DNA from: Escallonia rubra
Taxonomy: Eukaryota > Streptophyta > Magnoliopsida > Escalloniales > Escalloniaceae
Reading direction: 5' to 3'
NCBI GenBank assembly: GCA_033065855.1
Contig: JAVXUO010001180.1
Span: 24,426-88,425, forward strand
DNA length: 64,000 bases
How positions within the stretch are numbered: position 1 is the stretch's first letter; every line of letters starts with the position of its first letter. A program made the position numbers and the translations under genes. Shown here piece by piece: positions 44,698 through 56,546 of the stretch. A model generated the notes under the pieces. It ran no database searches, had not been told where the DNA came from, and saw nothing but the letters and a program-made list of their open reading frames with translations.

Positions 44698-45334
44698 CAC
44701 CTAGCACATCGCCCATGCGTCCTCCTAACATATCAATTGCAAGTTCGTCAAGCCTCGCGCCCATGCGCCTTTAAAGCACAGCGCCCAGGCACCCGACTGT
44801 AGTGCCCGTGCACACTGTAAGCCAACCGTGAATATTTGAAGATCCAGGCATGCGTTTTTGCTCAATTTTGATGGAGATCACCCTTTTATATATTTAAGTT
44901 TTCCTGTAAAATTTCAAGTCATTCTGAGTTGTATTTCTCTAAAAAGGGGCACAATGACTCCTCGCACATATGAACGTCTACTACTGTCACTTAGAATTTT
45001 CCTCTTAGTGATACTATATGGGAGGTCATGTAACCTTGCGCCAGACACCCATACCCGAGAATCCCTTACTTTGTTTTAGCTTGCTTGTCTAGCTAGATTG
45101 CACTTTGTGGATGCAAATAAAACCTTAAAGTTGTAATGATGTTATTGAAGTAATGAGAATATTTGAGACCGTTTTGCCCTTGTGTTGAAACTTACTCCTT
45201 GTGCACTGTTTTATGCAATGTTGATGCACCGTTTGCTATAAAATATTGGGATTGGTTGGCGGACTCTTCTTGCAAGCGGCAAGTCGAGTACCAAACACGA
45301 TTTTCTTTGTGCCATCAAGGGCCACCGTGTGTCA
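44698..45334 (+). mobile_element. 3' LTR of element E, second part
   Basis: It continues the LTR after the duplicated CAC, matching 27653-28290 with scattered substitutions, and ends GTGTGTCA at 45334. With the first part, and without the duplicated CAC, the LTR is 770 bp. Confidence 0.9.
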
Positions 45335-45990
45335 TCAGTGCACACACATGATGGACAGACACGTACAGGGTCAAGGAGGGGGGCAAAGGGACTGTATATA
45401 TATTTTTTTGGTGGTGGGGGAGGGGTGGGAAGGGATAAGAACAATGTTCTTGAGGAGCCCCACGAACAACCCTCGCAGATGACCTCCTGTTTGGTTAGGT
45501 ACTAATGTGGGTAAGTTTTCACGCCTTTGAGTAGTTTTAGGTACTTTTGACACGTGCAAGTGAACACTGGCCAAACCAATATTTTTTTGCTGCTAGCTGG
45601 ATTGTAGGAAGATACCTACAACCTCTTGTATAGTGATAATTAATGGTAATTAAATATTTTTAGTAACTTTTCAGTTAACACTTTCAACGACATTCCTTAA
45701 CGGTACTTTTTACGGTCACAAAATAAAAATCACTACAAATATTAAGCAATAATCGATTATCGATATATAAAATTATTAGAAATATTAAACGATAACTAAT
45801 TGGTACACGAGGGGTTGTAACTTCCAACTCGGGGGATCCACGCAAAAGCAAAAATGGACCGGTAAGAGCGTGCAAATGTCTTTCGCCTTAGCTCTCACGG
45901 GTCAAAAATGGTCATAATAGCCGGTCGCATTCCCATCTCATTTTCTGGCCTGCCCCGCTCTCTCTCTCTCTCTCTGTACCCCGCTTAGAA
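45335..45990 (+). promoter_or_regulatory. 5' flank and probable promoter of the OZ/VAR3-family gene
   Basis: These 656 bp separate the LTR end of element E from the start codon. A (CT)n tract (45957-45975) lies 15-35 bp before the ATG, a common feature of plant core promoters and 5' leaders. TATATAAAATTA at 45763-45774 is a TATA-like element but lies more than 200 bp upstream of the ATG. A G-run and a (T)n lie near 45400-45430. The exact transcription start is not visible. Confidence 0.5.
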
Positions 45991-48900
45991 ATGTCAATAG
46001 CCAGGCTTGTTTCTCTCTTCGGAGCCTCAATCTTCCGCTACCGCTACAGAATAACAAATCTATCTCTAATCCCTTCGGTCCCACTGACCAAACTCTTCCT
46101 TTCCCCGTCTTTCCGGTTCTACCGGCACAGCGAGTATTCTTCCGCCGCTGTAGTCGACATTATCGCCATCGAAACTGCTGTTAGTCCTCACCATCCGTGG
46201 CCGGAATGGGTGAGTTTCGTCAGTTGTCTCAAGGACAAAGGTTACCTCAAAGCTCCTGTTCCGGCTTCGTCAGTTGCCAACGATGACGGTTGTGTGAGTC
46301 ATGACGGCGGCGGTGATGCTTGTCAGGATATCAATCTCTTGAAGAACGCTTGTCTCAGCTTCGCTCGTGATCGCTACGACATATTCACGTATTGCCCTCT
46401 CGTTTTATGCTGGGAAATAAATATTTGAAATTTTTTTTGGGTGACCGAGAATTTTAACCTTAAACAAGGGAAAATGTGTATTAGTAGAACTACTTAATAG
46501 GTAATTCTTCTTTGTCTTTCCGTGTTCCAAGCTTCAAGTTGTTGAATCCAGTGTTGTAACCTAACCTTTAGCAGTATAATCTCTTTTGTTCACAAAAAAG
46601 AAAAGAAAAGTGGAGGATGGATATACTCCCTGTTTTCACAATTTTGTTTGACTTCTTGTGAATTACGTTATGAAAATCTCAGTACGTGTATTCGTTAGTT
46701 TGACCCCACATAGACGTTCCTTATTCAATCTTTAACTACTGTTTTAGTTCGAAAATAATGGGTTGATGTTGATATTTTTCTCAGAAATTTAAAAAATCAA
46801 AGGGGACAAAAATTACTCTGAAGGAAAATATGCTTCATGACTACTAATGTTCTTTTTCCGACAGCCAGCCACACCTCAGACGCAGCTGAACACGTGTGGG
46901 ACACCTCTGGGTGGTCTTTGGGTTTTTAATCATCCGACTCCATGTCGGACGCCTTCTGACATTTTTTGAGTTGTCGTTTGGTTTATTAGTTGGTGTTTTA
47001 CTATTGCTTGAGGTGAAATGTGCTTGAAACATAGATAAACTGAAACATACACGAGGATATACAAAAAAATTCAATGATGTCGTGCAGTGCTAAAATTATG
47101 TTATTGGATATTGCGGTGTCCGGTGGCCTGTTAGGTGTCGGTGTCAGCTGCGGTGCCTGTGTCCGTGCTACTTACTTTTTTTGGTTAACTAGCAAAGGAA
47201 AGTTTGATTAGATTAGCAAAATTTGTCAGTAAGTGTGGGTAAGTTGGGGCTTTTTGTGTTTTCATGAACAATAATTTGGAATCTTGAAACTCTTTATTGT
47301 GAGTCGGGGTGTTTTTAATGTAATTGGCCATCAGTGTTTAACTTGAATGCAATTATTTGTCTTGCATGTTAGATCACTGTCGAGGCAAGATATTCAGATA
47401 GTTGTTGAAAAGGGATGCCCTAATCTTCTGCGGAAAACTGTTAATTCGGGAAAAAGGTTGAGGGCATATGCCAGACTTGAGGAAGCAGACGTAAGTATAT
47501 TGGCATTGTGGTAATTTTATTAAAAGTTTATAAAAAAATACATTTTTAGGTCTTTGTGAAGTATTCGATTTCAGGCATGCGGTTCTTGTAATTTGCGTGG
47601 ACCATGTGATAGAGCGTATTTGACACTAAAGGAATCTGAAGAGGCTGCGCGTACAGTGGATATTGTGCGTATATTATTGTCCTATGCACTAGATTCTCCC
47701 GTTAACTCAGGAGGTGATAAGCCTCCAGGTCGAGAGCTTATAGAAGTATCTGCAAGAAAAATGCTCTCGGAGTTGGTTGAACTGAGCCGCACGGTTCGTG
47801 ATCCGGAACTGCCAAAGGCAATAAACATAGCTACTCATCAGCAGGAACAAACTCTAGGTTTCATGGATGACGAACTATCTCGAGATGTTGAGATGAAAAG
47901 AGTAGATTGGATGTGTACCAAGTAAGTCACTTTGGACCTGTGTTCGGTTCCCGGTCAGTGCACTATGTTTCTTTAATTTGTTAGAGATGAAAAATTCATC
48001 TCTATAAGCTATCTATTAATGACATTATCTACTTCTAGATCGTGTTAAATTTATCATCTTCTTGCATAATTAAGTTATGCTTCTGGGCCAATTTGAAGAA
48101 AGTCGATACAGAAACAGAAAATTTAACAAGATGATCCAGATTCAAGAGAATAAATTGGTACAGGAGGAATTTTTTCTAGAATTGTTTTGATATTTTTTTC
48201 ACCCCAAACTAATGCGGGGGATGTTATCACAATCACTTTCACCTCTAGTTCTAGGTTGTTGGTGCCATACATTTCTTCTCCTCCATCCAAGTTGTATAAA
48301 CAGTTACTGCCAAGGCCGGACAGTTCACATTATCTGGCACGAAAGCCTTTACCCCTGAATTGAAATTGAGCTATTTGCAGCATTTGAGACCAAGAACCTG
48401 CATTATGTACTAATTGTAGATTCTGGAACACCAAGCTCGAAATGTTGTTGGTAAATGGACAAGAGACGAAAAGTTGCTCTATGGTCTATGGATGCTGAGA
48501 GCATGGGAGAAGGCAGCTGTCATCTGTTATCAGGTTCCATAACTTAAATCTGTCTTGTTTTTATTCACCCTTTACAGAGCATCCAAAGTATCACTGCAGA
48601 CTTGGGAATTTTCCCGTTGAACCACACTACTTTCCATCTTTGGACTACAGGTTTAGTATACCTCACTGCTTGCTGTCGGGACCTGATGGTAAATACACCA
48701 TTTGGGGTCAGCGTCCAGACAGTTTGGTCATCGTGCTCAATATTAGGGCTGGGGATAGTTGCCATTTAGGTAGGCCATTCTCTCAGAGCTTAGGAATTGT
48801 GAGTGTCAAGCCCACTGACCATTTTGGATAATATCACCACACTTCAGCATCATGATGGCTTGCAGAGTCAACAGCATTATATCCTAATCTTTGTGCGAAA

Positions 48901-51900
48901 TAATAGAGAAGAGGTCCACATGCCAATGATCTGTCCATAACCATGTGTCTCTCCCATTGCCAACTCAATACGAATTAACTTTTGCACCTGAGTTCTGAAT
49001 TTCAAAATCTTACACCAGATCCAAGAAAAATCTGTTGGTTGCGTGAAATTCCTAATATTCTTTCCCTTTAACACAAAACTATGGAACCAATCTACCAATA
49101 GTGAATCCTTCTTATGAGCAATATCCCAAAAATATTTGGCAATAGCTGCTTGTTCCATACTTTAACTGTTTTGGCAAACATACATCAGCCCATGCAACTT
49201 TAGCTTTTGTATGTTGTCTAAGCCAAACAAAAGCTCTAAACTTGGCTTCTATTTCATGAATTATTTTAGCAGGTAGAACAAAAATAGTGCACCAATATAC
49301 TTACATGCTAGAGAATACAGAGGTATCCGATAGGACTCTCCCAGCATAAGACAAGAATCTGGTTCTATCTTGTGATTCTGGAAGTAATTCTATCAACAAG
49401 GACTTTGCAGTCTCTATAATCTTCTGGATATCAGAGGGATTCCAAGGTAGTTAACTGGCAGAGTGCCGAATGGCATCTCCGTTAAGGTAGCTAAGCCTTG
49501 ATTAAGGTCCTCATGAACTCCTGCCAAAAAAAAAAAGAAAAATGGAAAAAACTGAACTCTTTTCTAGATTAGGTTAAGACCAGATAATAGCCCAATTCTT
49601 GACTGGCAACTTTGATGTGGGACATGGATGCATAATCAGCAGCTGTTAGGATGAACAGGTCATCTGTAAACTTACGTGATTAATCCTGTGATCCTTGCAC
49701 TTGGAGATGATATTTGAAATCAGAACGGCAGTGTGGGCAACAAGTAGTCCAGCAAGAGCCTCCATAACCAGAAAGAATAAGAAGGGAGTTCTTGAGTCCC
49801 CTTGTCTAATCCCTTTTGCTCCGGAGGAAAAACCTACAAGGGAGCCATTCATGCTTATAGAAAACCTGGCAGTGGTGACTCATTGCATCAACCATCGCAC
49901 AGAAACTTCTGGGAATTGATGAACATGAAGGACTTAAAGACACATCTAAGAAGGTTCCACCCAACTGAGTCATAGGCCTTCTGTATATCCACATCTAGGC
50001 TGAGCAGAATTTATATGATAAGTCTCTTACCATCTAGAGTGCTTGTTAAACCACGTAGGCTAAAGGAGATATAGGATCAAGATCACCATCATCGGCTTTA
50101 ATTCAAGTTTTGTGATTGCTCCCATGAGGGTAAATTATTCTGTTACCACCATTTCCACCTTTCCTTGCTAGGTAGCCTTTTAGTGCTACTGTGCTACCGT
50201 TTTTCTTACTTAAACCTCTTCCAGCTTTTTTATAAGTATTATCCAACTTATCTTGGTGATTATTTGCTCTATTTCAAACTCCCCATCTGTCTCCCTTCCC
50301 TCCAAAAGTTAAAAAAAAAAAAACCTTAATTTCTTTTATGGTGTTAGCCAGTTTGGTAGGGATTGGACCCTAAGAGATAGGGCATATTCTTAGGAACGAA
50401 AGAAAGAGAGAAACGTAGATTATAAGAGAAAGCGCAGAAGCTTTTAGTACTTACCATATTACCTAAGTCCACTTGTTATTTGCTGTAGTCTTAAGTTTAA
50501 GTAGTTAGTATATTCTGTCTTTTGTTATTAGTAGTCTTCTTTTCGTTACTCTACTAGATACTTCCCAGTAGGAAAGGCCTTTACTTCTTGTCTAAATAAG
50601 CAAGCATTATAAGCAGAAATTTAGAAGATTTGATGAGGAGTTTTACGAAGCAAATTTGCTTTCTCTTGTCAATGGTGAGACAACATAGACTCGTAGGCTT
50701 TAGAGATTCTAAGGTTTGTTATCTTTTCTTATTTTGTTTGAAGTTATAAATCACCAAAACACTGTTCACTGGTACTATCTCAGCACCCTAAACAGCCCCA
50801 AAAATATATCTTTTAATCCTTAAGCCTAACCCTAGCTTCTCAATTGCAAAACCTATAAACATAAGCCCTGGCCCACCGTACCAGCTTGGAACTTACTAAG
50901 GTCCGCCCTACACCAACTCAGAGGCTCTTATTCCTGGCTCCAGTTTTATGTAAATAACATCATGAATTACTCAATAGAGGAAATTTCTGACGGATGAAGA
51001 TCGCTCCAGAGGCATGAAGAATCCAATATCAGTTAAGATGGAAAAGCTCGTAGGAGAAAGCAGAGGCCATTGTAATGAAGAAGCTTGCCTTGAGGAAAGG
51101 TCTCGGAAGTTTTGATGATCAACTATTACAATTAAAAGAGTACATCTCGAGACCAATCATTTCTATGGTGACACGGTAAATTTTCTTGATTGGACGTCGT
51201 CTATGGAAAGTTATTTCAGTTCTCATTCCATTCTGGAGAATGTGGTAATTCGCTTTGAAAAAGGAAAACTCAAAGGTGCAGCACGTTTATGGTTGTCTAG
51301 TGTTGGAGGAACATCGTTTTCAAACTGATCAACCACCTTTAAATACTTGGGCCAAGATAAAGCTTAAGTTGAAAGAATGTTTCCTATCTGCCAGATTTTC
51401 AGATAACTGGTATGAGAGGGTATTCCCATCCTCAAAAGGCGCGAAATCTGCTTGCAAGAACAAAATTTTGATGCACTTACTCAACAAGCTCCTTATTGGG
51501 TAGAGTGTGCCTGTAATGGTGCAAAACAGATCGGTATGCTTCCGCTTTGTCTAACATGTGGTGGTTATAATCACTACACCTACGAGTATCCATATCTCCT
51601 TGAAAAAAAAAACGTAAATCTGGTCAAGAGGTAGAAGCTGAGCATGACAAACAGCAGCCCTATCCAAAAGATGAGTCAAATGGTGCTAAACAAAGTCAAT
51701 GTATACTCCAAGAATCTGTTCATTTCAATCTAAGACCAAAGGAGACAAAGCAAGACGAGGAACAATCGTCTGAAGTTCTTCTTTGTGTGTAGAGTGCATC
51801 ATCTTGTGGTTTGTCTACTTGTCTCACAAATGGAAGATAGAACGTGAACCCAATAAAGCAAATTGAACTTAGAGAAGAAGCCACTGAGATCATTTTACAA

Positions 51901-54900
51901 CTTTGAACATGCTGAATGAATCGCCTACCTTGTCGTAAGAAGGAAGAGTTGAAAGCTGTTGGCGCTCAATTAGGTGATGCTTCTCCCAGCATATGAAGTA
52001 TAATAAGAGATCTTAGGTACACAAATCCAATCTGCATAGATTGTATCAAGGCTCAAACTCATTGAAGACGAGTTGTTTCAAGCTGGGGGGAGTTGATAGG
52101 GATCAAACCCTAAGAGATAGGGTATAGTCTTGGATACGAAAGAAAAAGTGAAAACATAGATTTTAAGAGAAAAGGCAGAAGATTTTAGTTTACCGTATTA
52201 TCTAAAGTCAATTTGTTATTTGGTTTAGTCCTTGGTTTAAGTAGTTGCTATATTTTCTTAGTCCTTTTATTATGAGGAGTAGTCTTCTTTTTGGATATCT
52301 CTATATTCTTCCTAGTGGCAAGGGTCTTTACTTTTTGTCTATATAAGCAAACATTGTAAGCAAAAACTAAAGAATAGTTCGATGAATAGAATTATATGAA
52401 GCAACTTTGCTTTCTCTTGTCAATGGTGAGACTGTTAGTGTTCTAGGTGCAACTCCTAGAAGGCCTTCGTGAGACTCTAAGGTTTGTTGTCTTTAGGTAT
52501 TTTGTTTGAAGTTTTAAAACACCAAAACTGTTCAAGGGTACTGTTCACAGCACCTTAAACAGCCCTAAAACAAAATATATATTTCAATCCTCAAGCCCTA
52601 GCCCTACTTTTCAATTACAAAACCTATAAACATAAGCCCTAGCCCACCATACCAGCTTGTAGGACAGCCTTATATACCTTTAGTAAGGTCCATCCTACAT
52701 CACAGTTGCTTCATCTCCTTGAACCTTCTGATTTATTCAAGAGGTAGGAAAGAGGCATATGTTTATTTACCAAAAAGGGGGGAGAGACATTTATTGAGCT
52801 TTATGAATTTATAGCTTGAGAAATGAAACAATGTATTCGCATAGATTTGATGTTACTGAAGAGAACACAACCCAAGATGGTGGACAGATAGAGTAGCCAT
52901 TTGCAAAATAGATTATGGTTTGAAACCTTCGGCTGTGTTTGGCGCACGGGATGAGAGCTTCGGATAGGATAAGAATATTCTTCTCTGGCATTTGGCTATG
53001 TGCAAATTGAACTATGGAGTTGGCGAAAGTGCCAAGCATTAGAAGGGTGCTTTGTTGTCCGCTGCCATTATTTTCTTTATACATGGACATGAATTTATTC
53101 ATAATAGATTATATAAAACTTTCATTGTCTTCAATCAATTTTTGGGTTTCAATTTGTTTTTAACTTTCTTGAATAGTATATGTATGTGTATGGAATGTGA
53201 AAGGATAGCGTTTGCTCCTGAATATGCAGCCTTTTCTCGTTCTTTAGTTTGTTATATTTCATGAAAAGACATTGTTAGGATTAGGCGCTCACCACTGTAC
53301 CAAAAGCAATTGTTGTTAGTATGGGCTCAACTTTATTTTTCTTATAGTCCTGGCACAGCAGCCAGCGCACACGGTCGAGTACACAAGGGAGTAGATGGAC
53401 GCGGCCAACCTCCGATCTGCCAACATACATGGTTCGTCGGATGATTATTGACAGTTTGTTGTCTTTGATTCACAAGACTTGATCAAGAAAGTATTCCTCA
53501 TTTAAAGTGAGGGACCACTAGTGGGTAAATCTTTTGCTATGTTGGTCTTAGTTGACTTTCTTAAAGTTTAGATGACTAGTTTAAGTGAGAAAACTAGTAT
53601 GAAGTCATATTGTCAGCTTTTCTTTCTCAGTCCCTATCTTTTGTTAGTTAAACTGGCTTATTATCACATTTACTTGCATTAGATCCATCATCTCGACTAT
53701 CTGATCCCGTTCTGTATTGCTTTTAAGGTGCAATTTTATGAACTTTGCTCGAAGTATACAATGCCGAAAATGTGGAGAACACGGCCCTAATAAAGTTTGC
53801 AGGAATGACATTGAAATGAAGGAGGGAGATTGGATCTGTCCTGAGTAAGTTATCGTGTTCATCAACAATTTATAGTAGGATATTGCTCTTTCTAATGTAA
53901 GGTGTTACTCCTGAGAATCATTGATATTATGTTGCTATGGGGAAGCCATTTTTATCATTTCTATTGTATATGATGCATCAGCTACAGCTGTCCATGTAAT
54001 TCCAAGGAAGAACCAGTCCGAAAAAATGGAGGTGAGAGAAAAATGAGATTATATACTTAGAACAAATGCTACCTCCATTATAAAATATAAGTCCCTTGAA
54101 TTTTTAGCAAGTTCCTCGATTACCATTCCTTTATCGTTATTGCTATTTGACTTTTATCTAATATTTCTATGCTAAATACTAACCTTTGCTAAAAACTCAA
54201 AGGGACTCCAATTTTGGTGTTAACTTGAGATAGGAACAAATGCTAGCTCCATTCTAATTTGGAACAAGAGTAAGAAACAGTATACGTGTGATGTCACATG
54301 GTCTGCAACATGTATGCATCCGGCTGCCGCCTCATGTTCATATTTTATCCTCTTGTACCTTCTTTGATTTATTTGATTAGTTTCCCAGCTCAAATTATCC
54401 CGGTTATCTATTGCTGCTGGGGTTCGTTATCATAACTTTTGGTTTTTGTCAACATAGTGCCCTGTGGCTCCTAAAATCTCGTTACACTTCCTATCTATTT
54501 CTCCTTATATTCATATACTGGACCGAAGATTAAGTTCTGTTCCATTCACTTGTTTGAATGTACATTAGTCTGAATTCCCCAATATTTAAATCGTTGATGA
54601 AATAAAAGGAACATATGAGGGAATGTTCTTTTTTTCTTTTTCTGTTTTGGTAAGTCGTATAAGGGTAGTTGTTTACGTTGTGAAGTGAGTTTCAATTGCT
54701 AGAAATGCATGTTATTACCAGAAGTGTCAGAGACATCCCATACACAAATAGTTGATGCATGTTGACTGTCGGCCTAACAAATGTTATCATCAATTCATCA
54801 CATGCTCATGTTTTATGCCTGTTATATAATTTCTATAGAAGGGGGAAAAAAAAAAACATCCATTGTTGTTGCAGTTGCAGTTTCATGAACTTCTCAAGAA

Positions 54901-56546
54901 ATATGAGGTGCCTGCGGTGCAAGACACAGGGTTCTAAGAGGGTTTCTGTGGATGTTGAAATGAAGAAAGGAGATTGGAATTGTCCACAGTAAGTTCTTTT
55001 TACTAATCTGTCTTCTTTTTTACTAATCTGAGACTTTTGTTTCATCTCATTTTACATCTCTATCTTCTTGAATGTCTTTCCTGATAATGGTGCTTCGTCT
55101 TATTGATGGATATTTATGTATGTTATACGTTTTCTTTTCGAGAAGTAAGAAATACCATGAGCAATTAGTGGGAGCTAAATCTCATGTACACTAGAAGTAC
55201 ACACAAGAGAACCTGTCCGGAAAGGCCACCAAAGTCTCTCAGTGGACGACCGACTCCTGCATTTACAAGTTTCAAACAAGGGAATGGAAAAAACTTTGAT
55301 GTGCTTTATGGACTTCTTTTTGCACTTTCCAAGCACACAAACCTGTTCTCGTTGTCTTTTCTCAAATAGTCTTACACAATGATACCTGTTTTACAGCCGA
55401 ACATACAGAGCTGAGAGCATGGTCTTCCTTCAGCATACTCCTCAAACTCTGCACCGTTGTCATCTTTAATTGATAAGAAAAGCAGACTTTTTGATTGAAA
55501 AGTACTTTATCTAATTGAGACAAGGAAAATGATATGCATCTCAGCTGGGAGAATGCAAAATGAAAAATAGGAGACTGAAGCGAACCGATTGGGAGAGTTA
55601 ATGACAGAAAGTAAGCTTCATATGCTACCCCTTAATCAGACGAAGGTTACTCGTAAAGACAATAACAGTATACATAGCTAACTAGGAAAGCTTCTATGCT
55701 CAACCTGGAGCCAAATTGCAAATTTTCATTTCATGTACTTTGCTTTCTATCTTCTGGTTAAGATAGGAGAATCTACTGCCATTTGGCAAAGTTCAGATGA
55801 AAAATCTCCAAGTTCTTGGAGAAGTGAAGTAGGTGCATAAACATCTGCCGAAGAACACTAGACAAGTATGAAATTAAGAAATCTTAGTCAGATGGATCTT
55901 ATCAACTGCAATATTGTATGTTAAAGTGTACATACTCGAATCAAAGTGCTCTAGAATGCTCTAAAGAAGTTTAAAGTCAAAAGTCTTACACCATACTTGA
56001 ATCACCGCAAACATAGCCAAAATTGCCCCCCTAAGACAAGAAATCATCAAAATCTGTATATACAAATCTTTTTGAACATCAAGCAGTATCTGGCCCCCAG
56101 CCCTATGTACGTCCGAAGATAACTTATTCAGAACTTGATATCTGCAGAACACAATGTTTGACGACATTAGAATTGTTCCTGTTATTGTTCATATATATAT
56201 ATATATATATATATTTATTTTTGGCCCTCCATTGTCTATCTGTACAGATGTGGTTTCATGAATTTTGCGAGTAACACCAATTGTTTGCGTTGCCGAGAAC
56301 TTCGTCCCAAAAGGCAGCTAAATCCTGGAGAGTGGGAGTGCCCCTCGTGAGTCTATTTCTTCAATAGATTGAGGTGTTTTCCATTTGGACTGACTGAATC
56401 TATTAATTAACGTGGGGATTTCTTTTTGTAGATGTAATTTTTTGAATTACAGAAAGAACTTGATCTGCAAGAAGTGCAACGGTGAACGCCCCAAAGAAGA
56501 GGTGGAAAGGCAATATGAAGAGCAGATGTGGAGGAAGCCCTTCTAA
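45991..56546 (+). CDS. Four-finger RanBP2-type zinc finger protein, organelle zinc finger (OZ)/VAR3 family
   Basis: Seven exons, all bounded by GT-AG introns: 45991-46388, 47373-47490, 47575-47921, 53728-53844, 54875-54988, 56248-56346, 56432-56546. They sum to 1308 nt, 435 residues plus stop, with the phase kept at every junction. The N-terminus (MSIARLVSLFGASIFRYRY) is Arg-rich and lacks acidic residues for about 48 residues, like a mitochondrial or plastid targeting peptide. HPWPEWVSFVSCL and a CGSCNLRGPC motif (residues 174-183) are typical of the VAR3/OZ family. Four fingers follow, Cys at 286/289/300/303, 325/328/339/342, 363/366/377/380 and 396/399/410/413, each with the W-x-C-x2-C-x-F-x-N-F/Y pattern of RNA-binding RanBP2 fingers. 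Relatives act in organelle RNA editing or intron splicing; which ortholog this is cannot be told. The sequence shows no break, so it is likely functional. Confidence 0.93.
48240..50340 (-). mobile_element. LINE (L1-type) fragment, reverse transcriptase to zf-RVT
   Basis: On the minus strand, from right to left: a palm motif with VDIQKAYDS-like residues near 49990, then NGSLVGFSSGAKGIRQGDSR followed by PFLFFLVMEALAGLL (49646-49852). Next is the C-terminal KYFWDIAHKKDSLLVDW (48877-49158) and the zf-RVT segment WTLTPNGVFTIRS and KVVWFNGKIPKSAVILW (48565-48765). These are the ordered parts of plant L1 ORF2. Many stops and shifts are present. ORF1 and the first part of ORF2 (endonuclease) are missing or unrecognisable. 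Limits are approximate. Confidence 0.8.
50354..50915 (+). mobile_element. 5' LTR of the gag-only element
   Basis: It starts TGGTAGGGATTGG and ends CCTACACCA. GTCTAAATAAGCAAGC at 50599-50614 parallels GTCTATATAAGCAAAC in the 3' LTR (52338-52353), the probable TATA box. It is shorter than the 3' LTR because of small deletions. Confidence 0.8.
52094..52702 (+). mobile_element. 3' LTR of the gag-only element
   Basis: It starts TGATAGGGATCAAACCC and ends CCTACATCA before the CAGTT duplication. The TATA box GTCTATATAAGC is intact here. Confidence 0.85.
54066..54245. repeat. Fold-back (MITE-like) segment in intron 4
   Basis: The arm AGTCCCTTGAATTTTTAGCAA at 54090-54110 is nearly the reverse complement of TTGCTAAAAACTCAAAGGGA at 54186-54205. 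ACAAATGCTACCTCCATT at 54062-54079 and ACAAATGCTAGCTCCATT at 54237-54254 form an imperfect direct repeat around it. The CCTCCATTATAAAATATAAG edge resembles Stowaway/Mariner MITEs, but the right terminus does not match cleanly. Confidence 0.4.
56189..56213 (+). repeat. (AT)n microsatellite in intron 5
   Basis: A pure AT alternation lies about 35 bp before the exon 6 acceptor, within the polypyrimidine/branch-point neighbourhood. Confidence 0.9.

Larger units (their letters stand above)
27536..45334 (+). mobile_element. Element E: chromovirus (Ty3/gypsy) complete LTR to LTR, split by two nested insertions
   Basis: Both LTRs begin TGTCATGGG and end GTGTGTTA (5') or GTGTGTCA (3'). Flanking 5-mers are CCAGT (27531-27535) and TCAGT (45335-45339), one mismatch, consistent with an old target duplication. 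Gag, zinc knuckle, protease, reverse transcriptase, RNase H, integrase and chromodomain occur in that order. A solo LTR (32315-35621) and a CACTA element (36500-44697) lie inside. Removing them and their duplicated bases leaves about 6.29 kb. Several frameshifts and stops show it is dead. The Galadriel or Reina clade is possible from the gag style and moderate LTR length; I cannot decide. Confidence 0.9.
50354..52702 (+). mobile_element. Gag-only LTR retrotransposon (TR-GAG type), 2349 bp, in intron 3
   Basis: LTRs 50354-50915 and 52094-52702 share TAGGGAT, CCCTAAGAGATAGGG, CTTTGCTTTCTCTTGTCAATGG and AAACATAAGCCCT phrases. CAGTT is exactly duplicated at 50349-50353 and 52703-52707. A purine tract (GCTGGGGGGAGT) ends at 52093. 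The 1178-bp interior encodes only a broken gag: the capsid-like FLDWTSSMESYF and GKLKGAARLWLSS near 51185-51300, and a zinc-knuckle-like CLTCGGYNHYTYEYP near 51550. No polymerase is present. Transcript orientation is the same as the gene. Confidence 0.9.
47922..53727 (+). other. Intron 3 of the OZ/VAR3-family gene, 5.8 kb
   Basis: The donor GTAAGT at 47922 and the acceptor TTTTAAG at 53721-53727 bracket an intron enlarged by at least two retroelements (48240-50340 and 50354-52702). Without them it would be about 1.4 kb. The remaining parts (47922-48240 and 52708-53727) show no coding sequence. Confidence 0.85.

Noticed and set aside
45211..45444. Minus-strand frame across the LTR end of element E
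   Set aside because: It overlaps the LTR, and an equivalent antisense frame occurs in the 5' LTR (28168-28425); no independent evidence for coding.
46389..46428. Extension of exon 1 of the zinc finger gene to the stop at 46426
   Set aside because: The splice donor at 46389 joined to 47373 keeps phase and continues the family-typical FTSLSRQDI reading; the extension runs into intron sequence.
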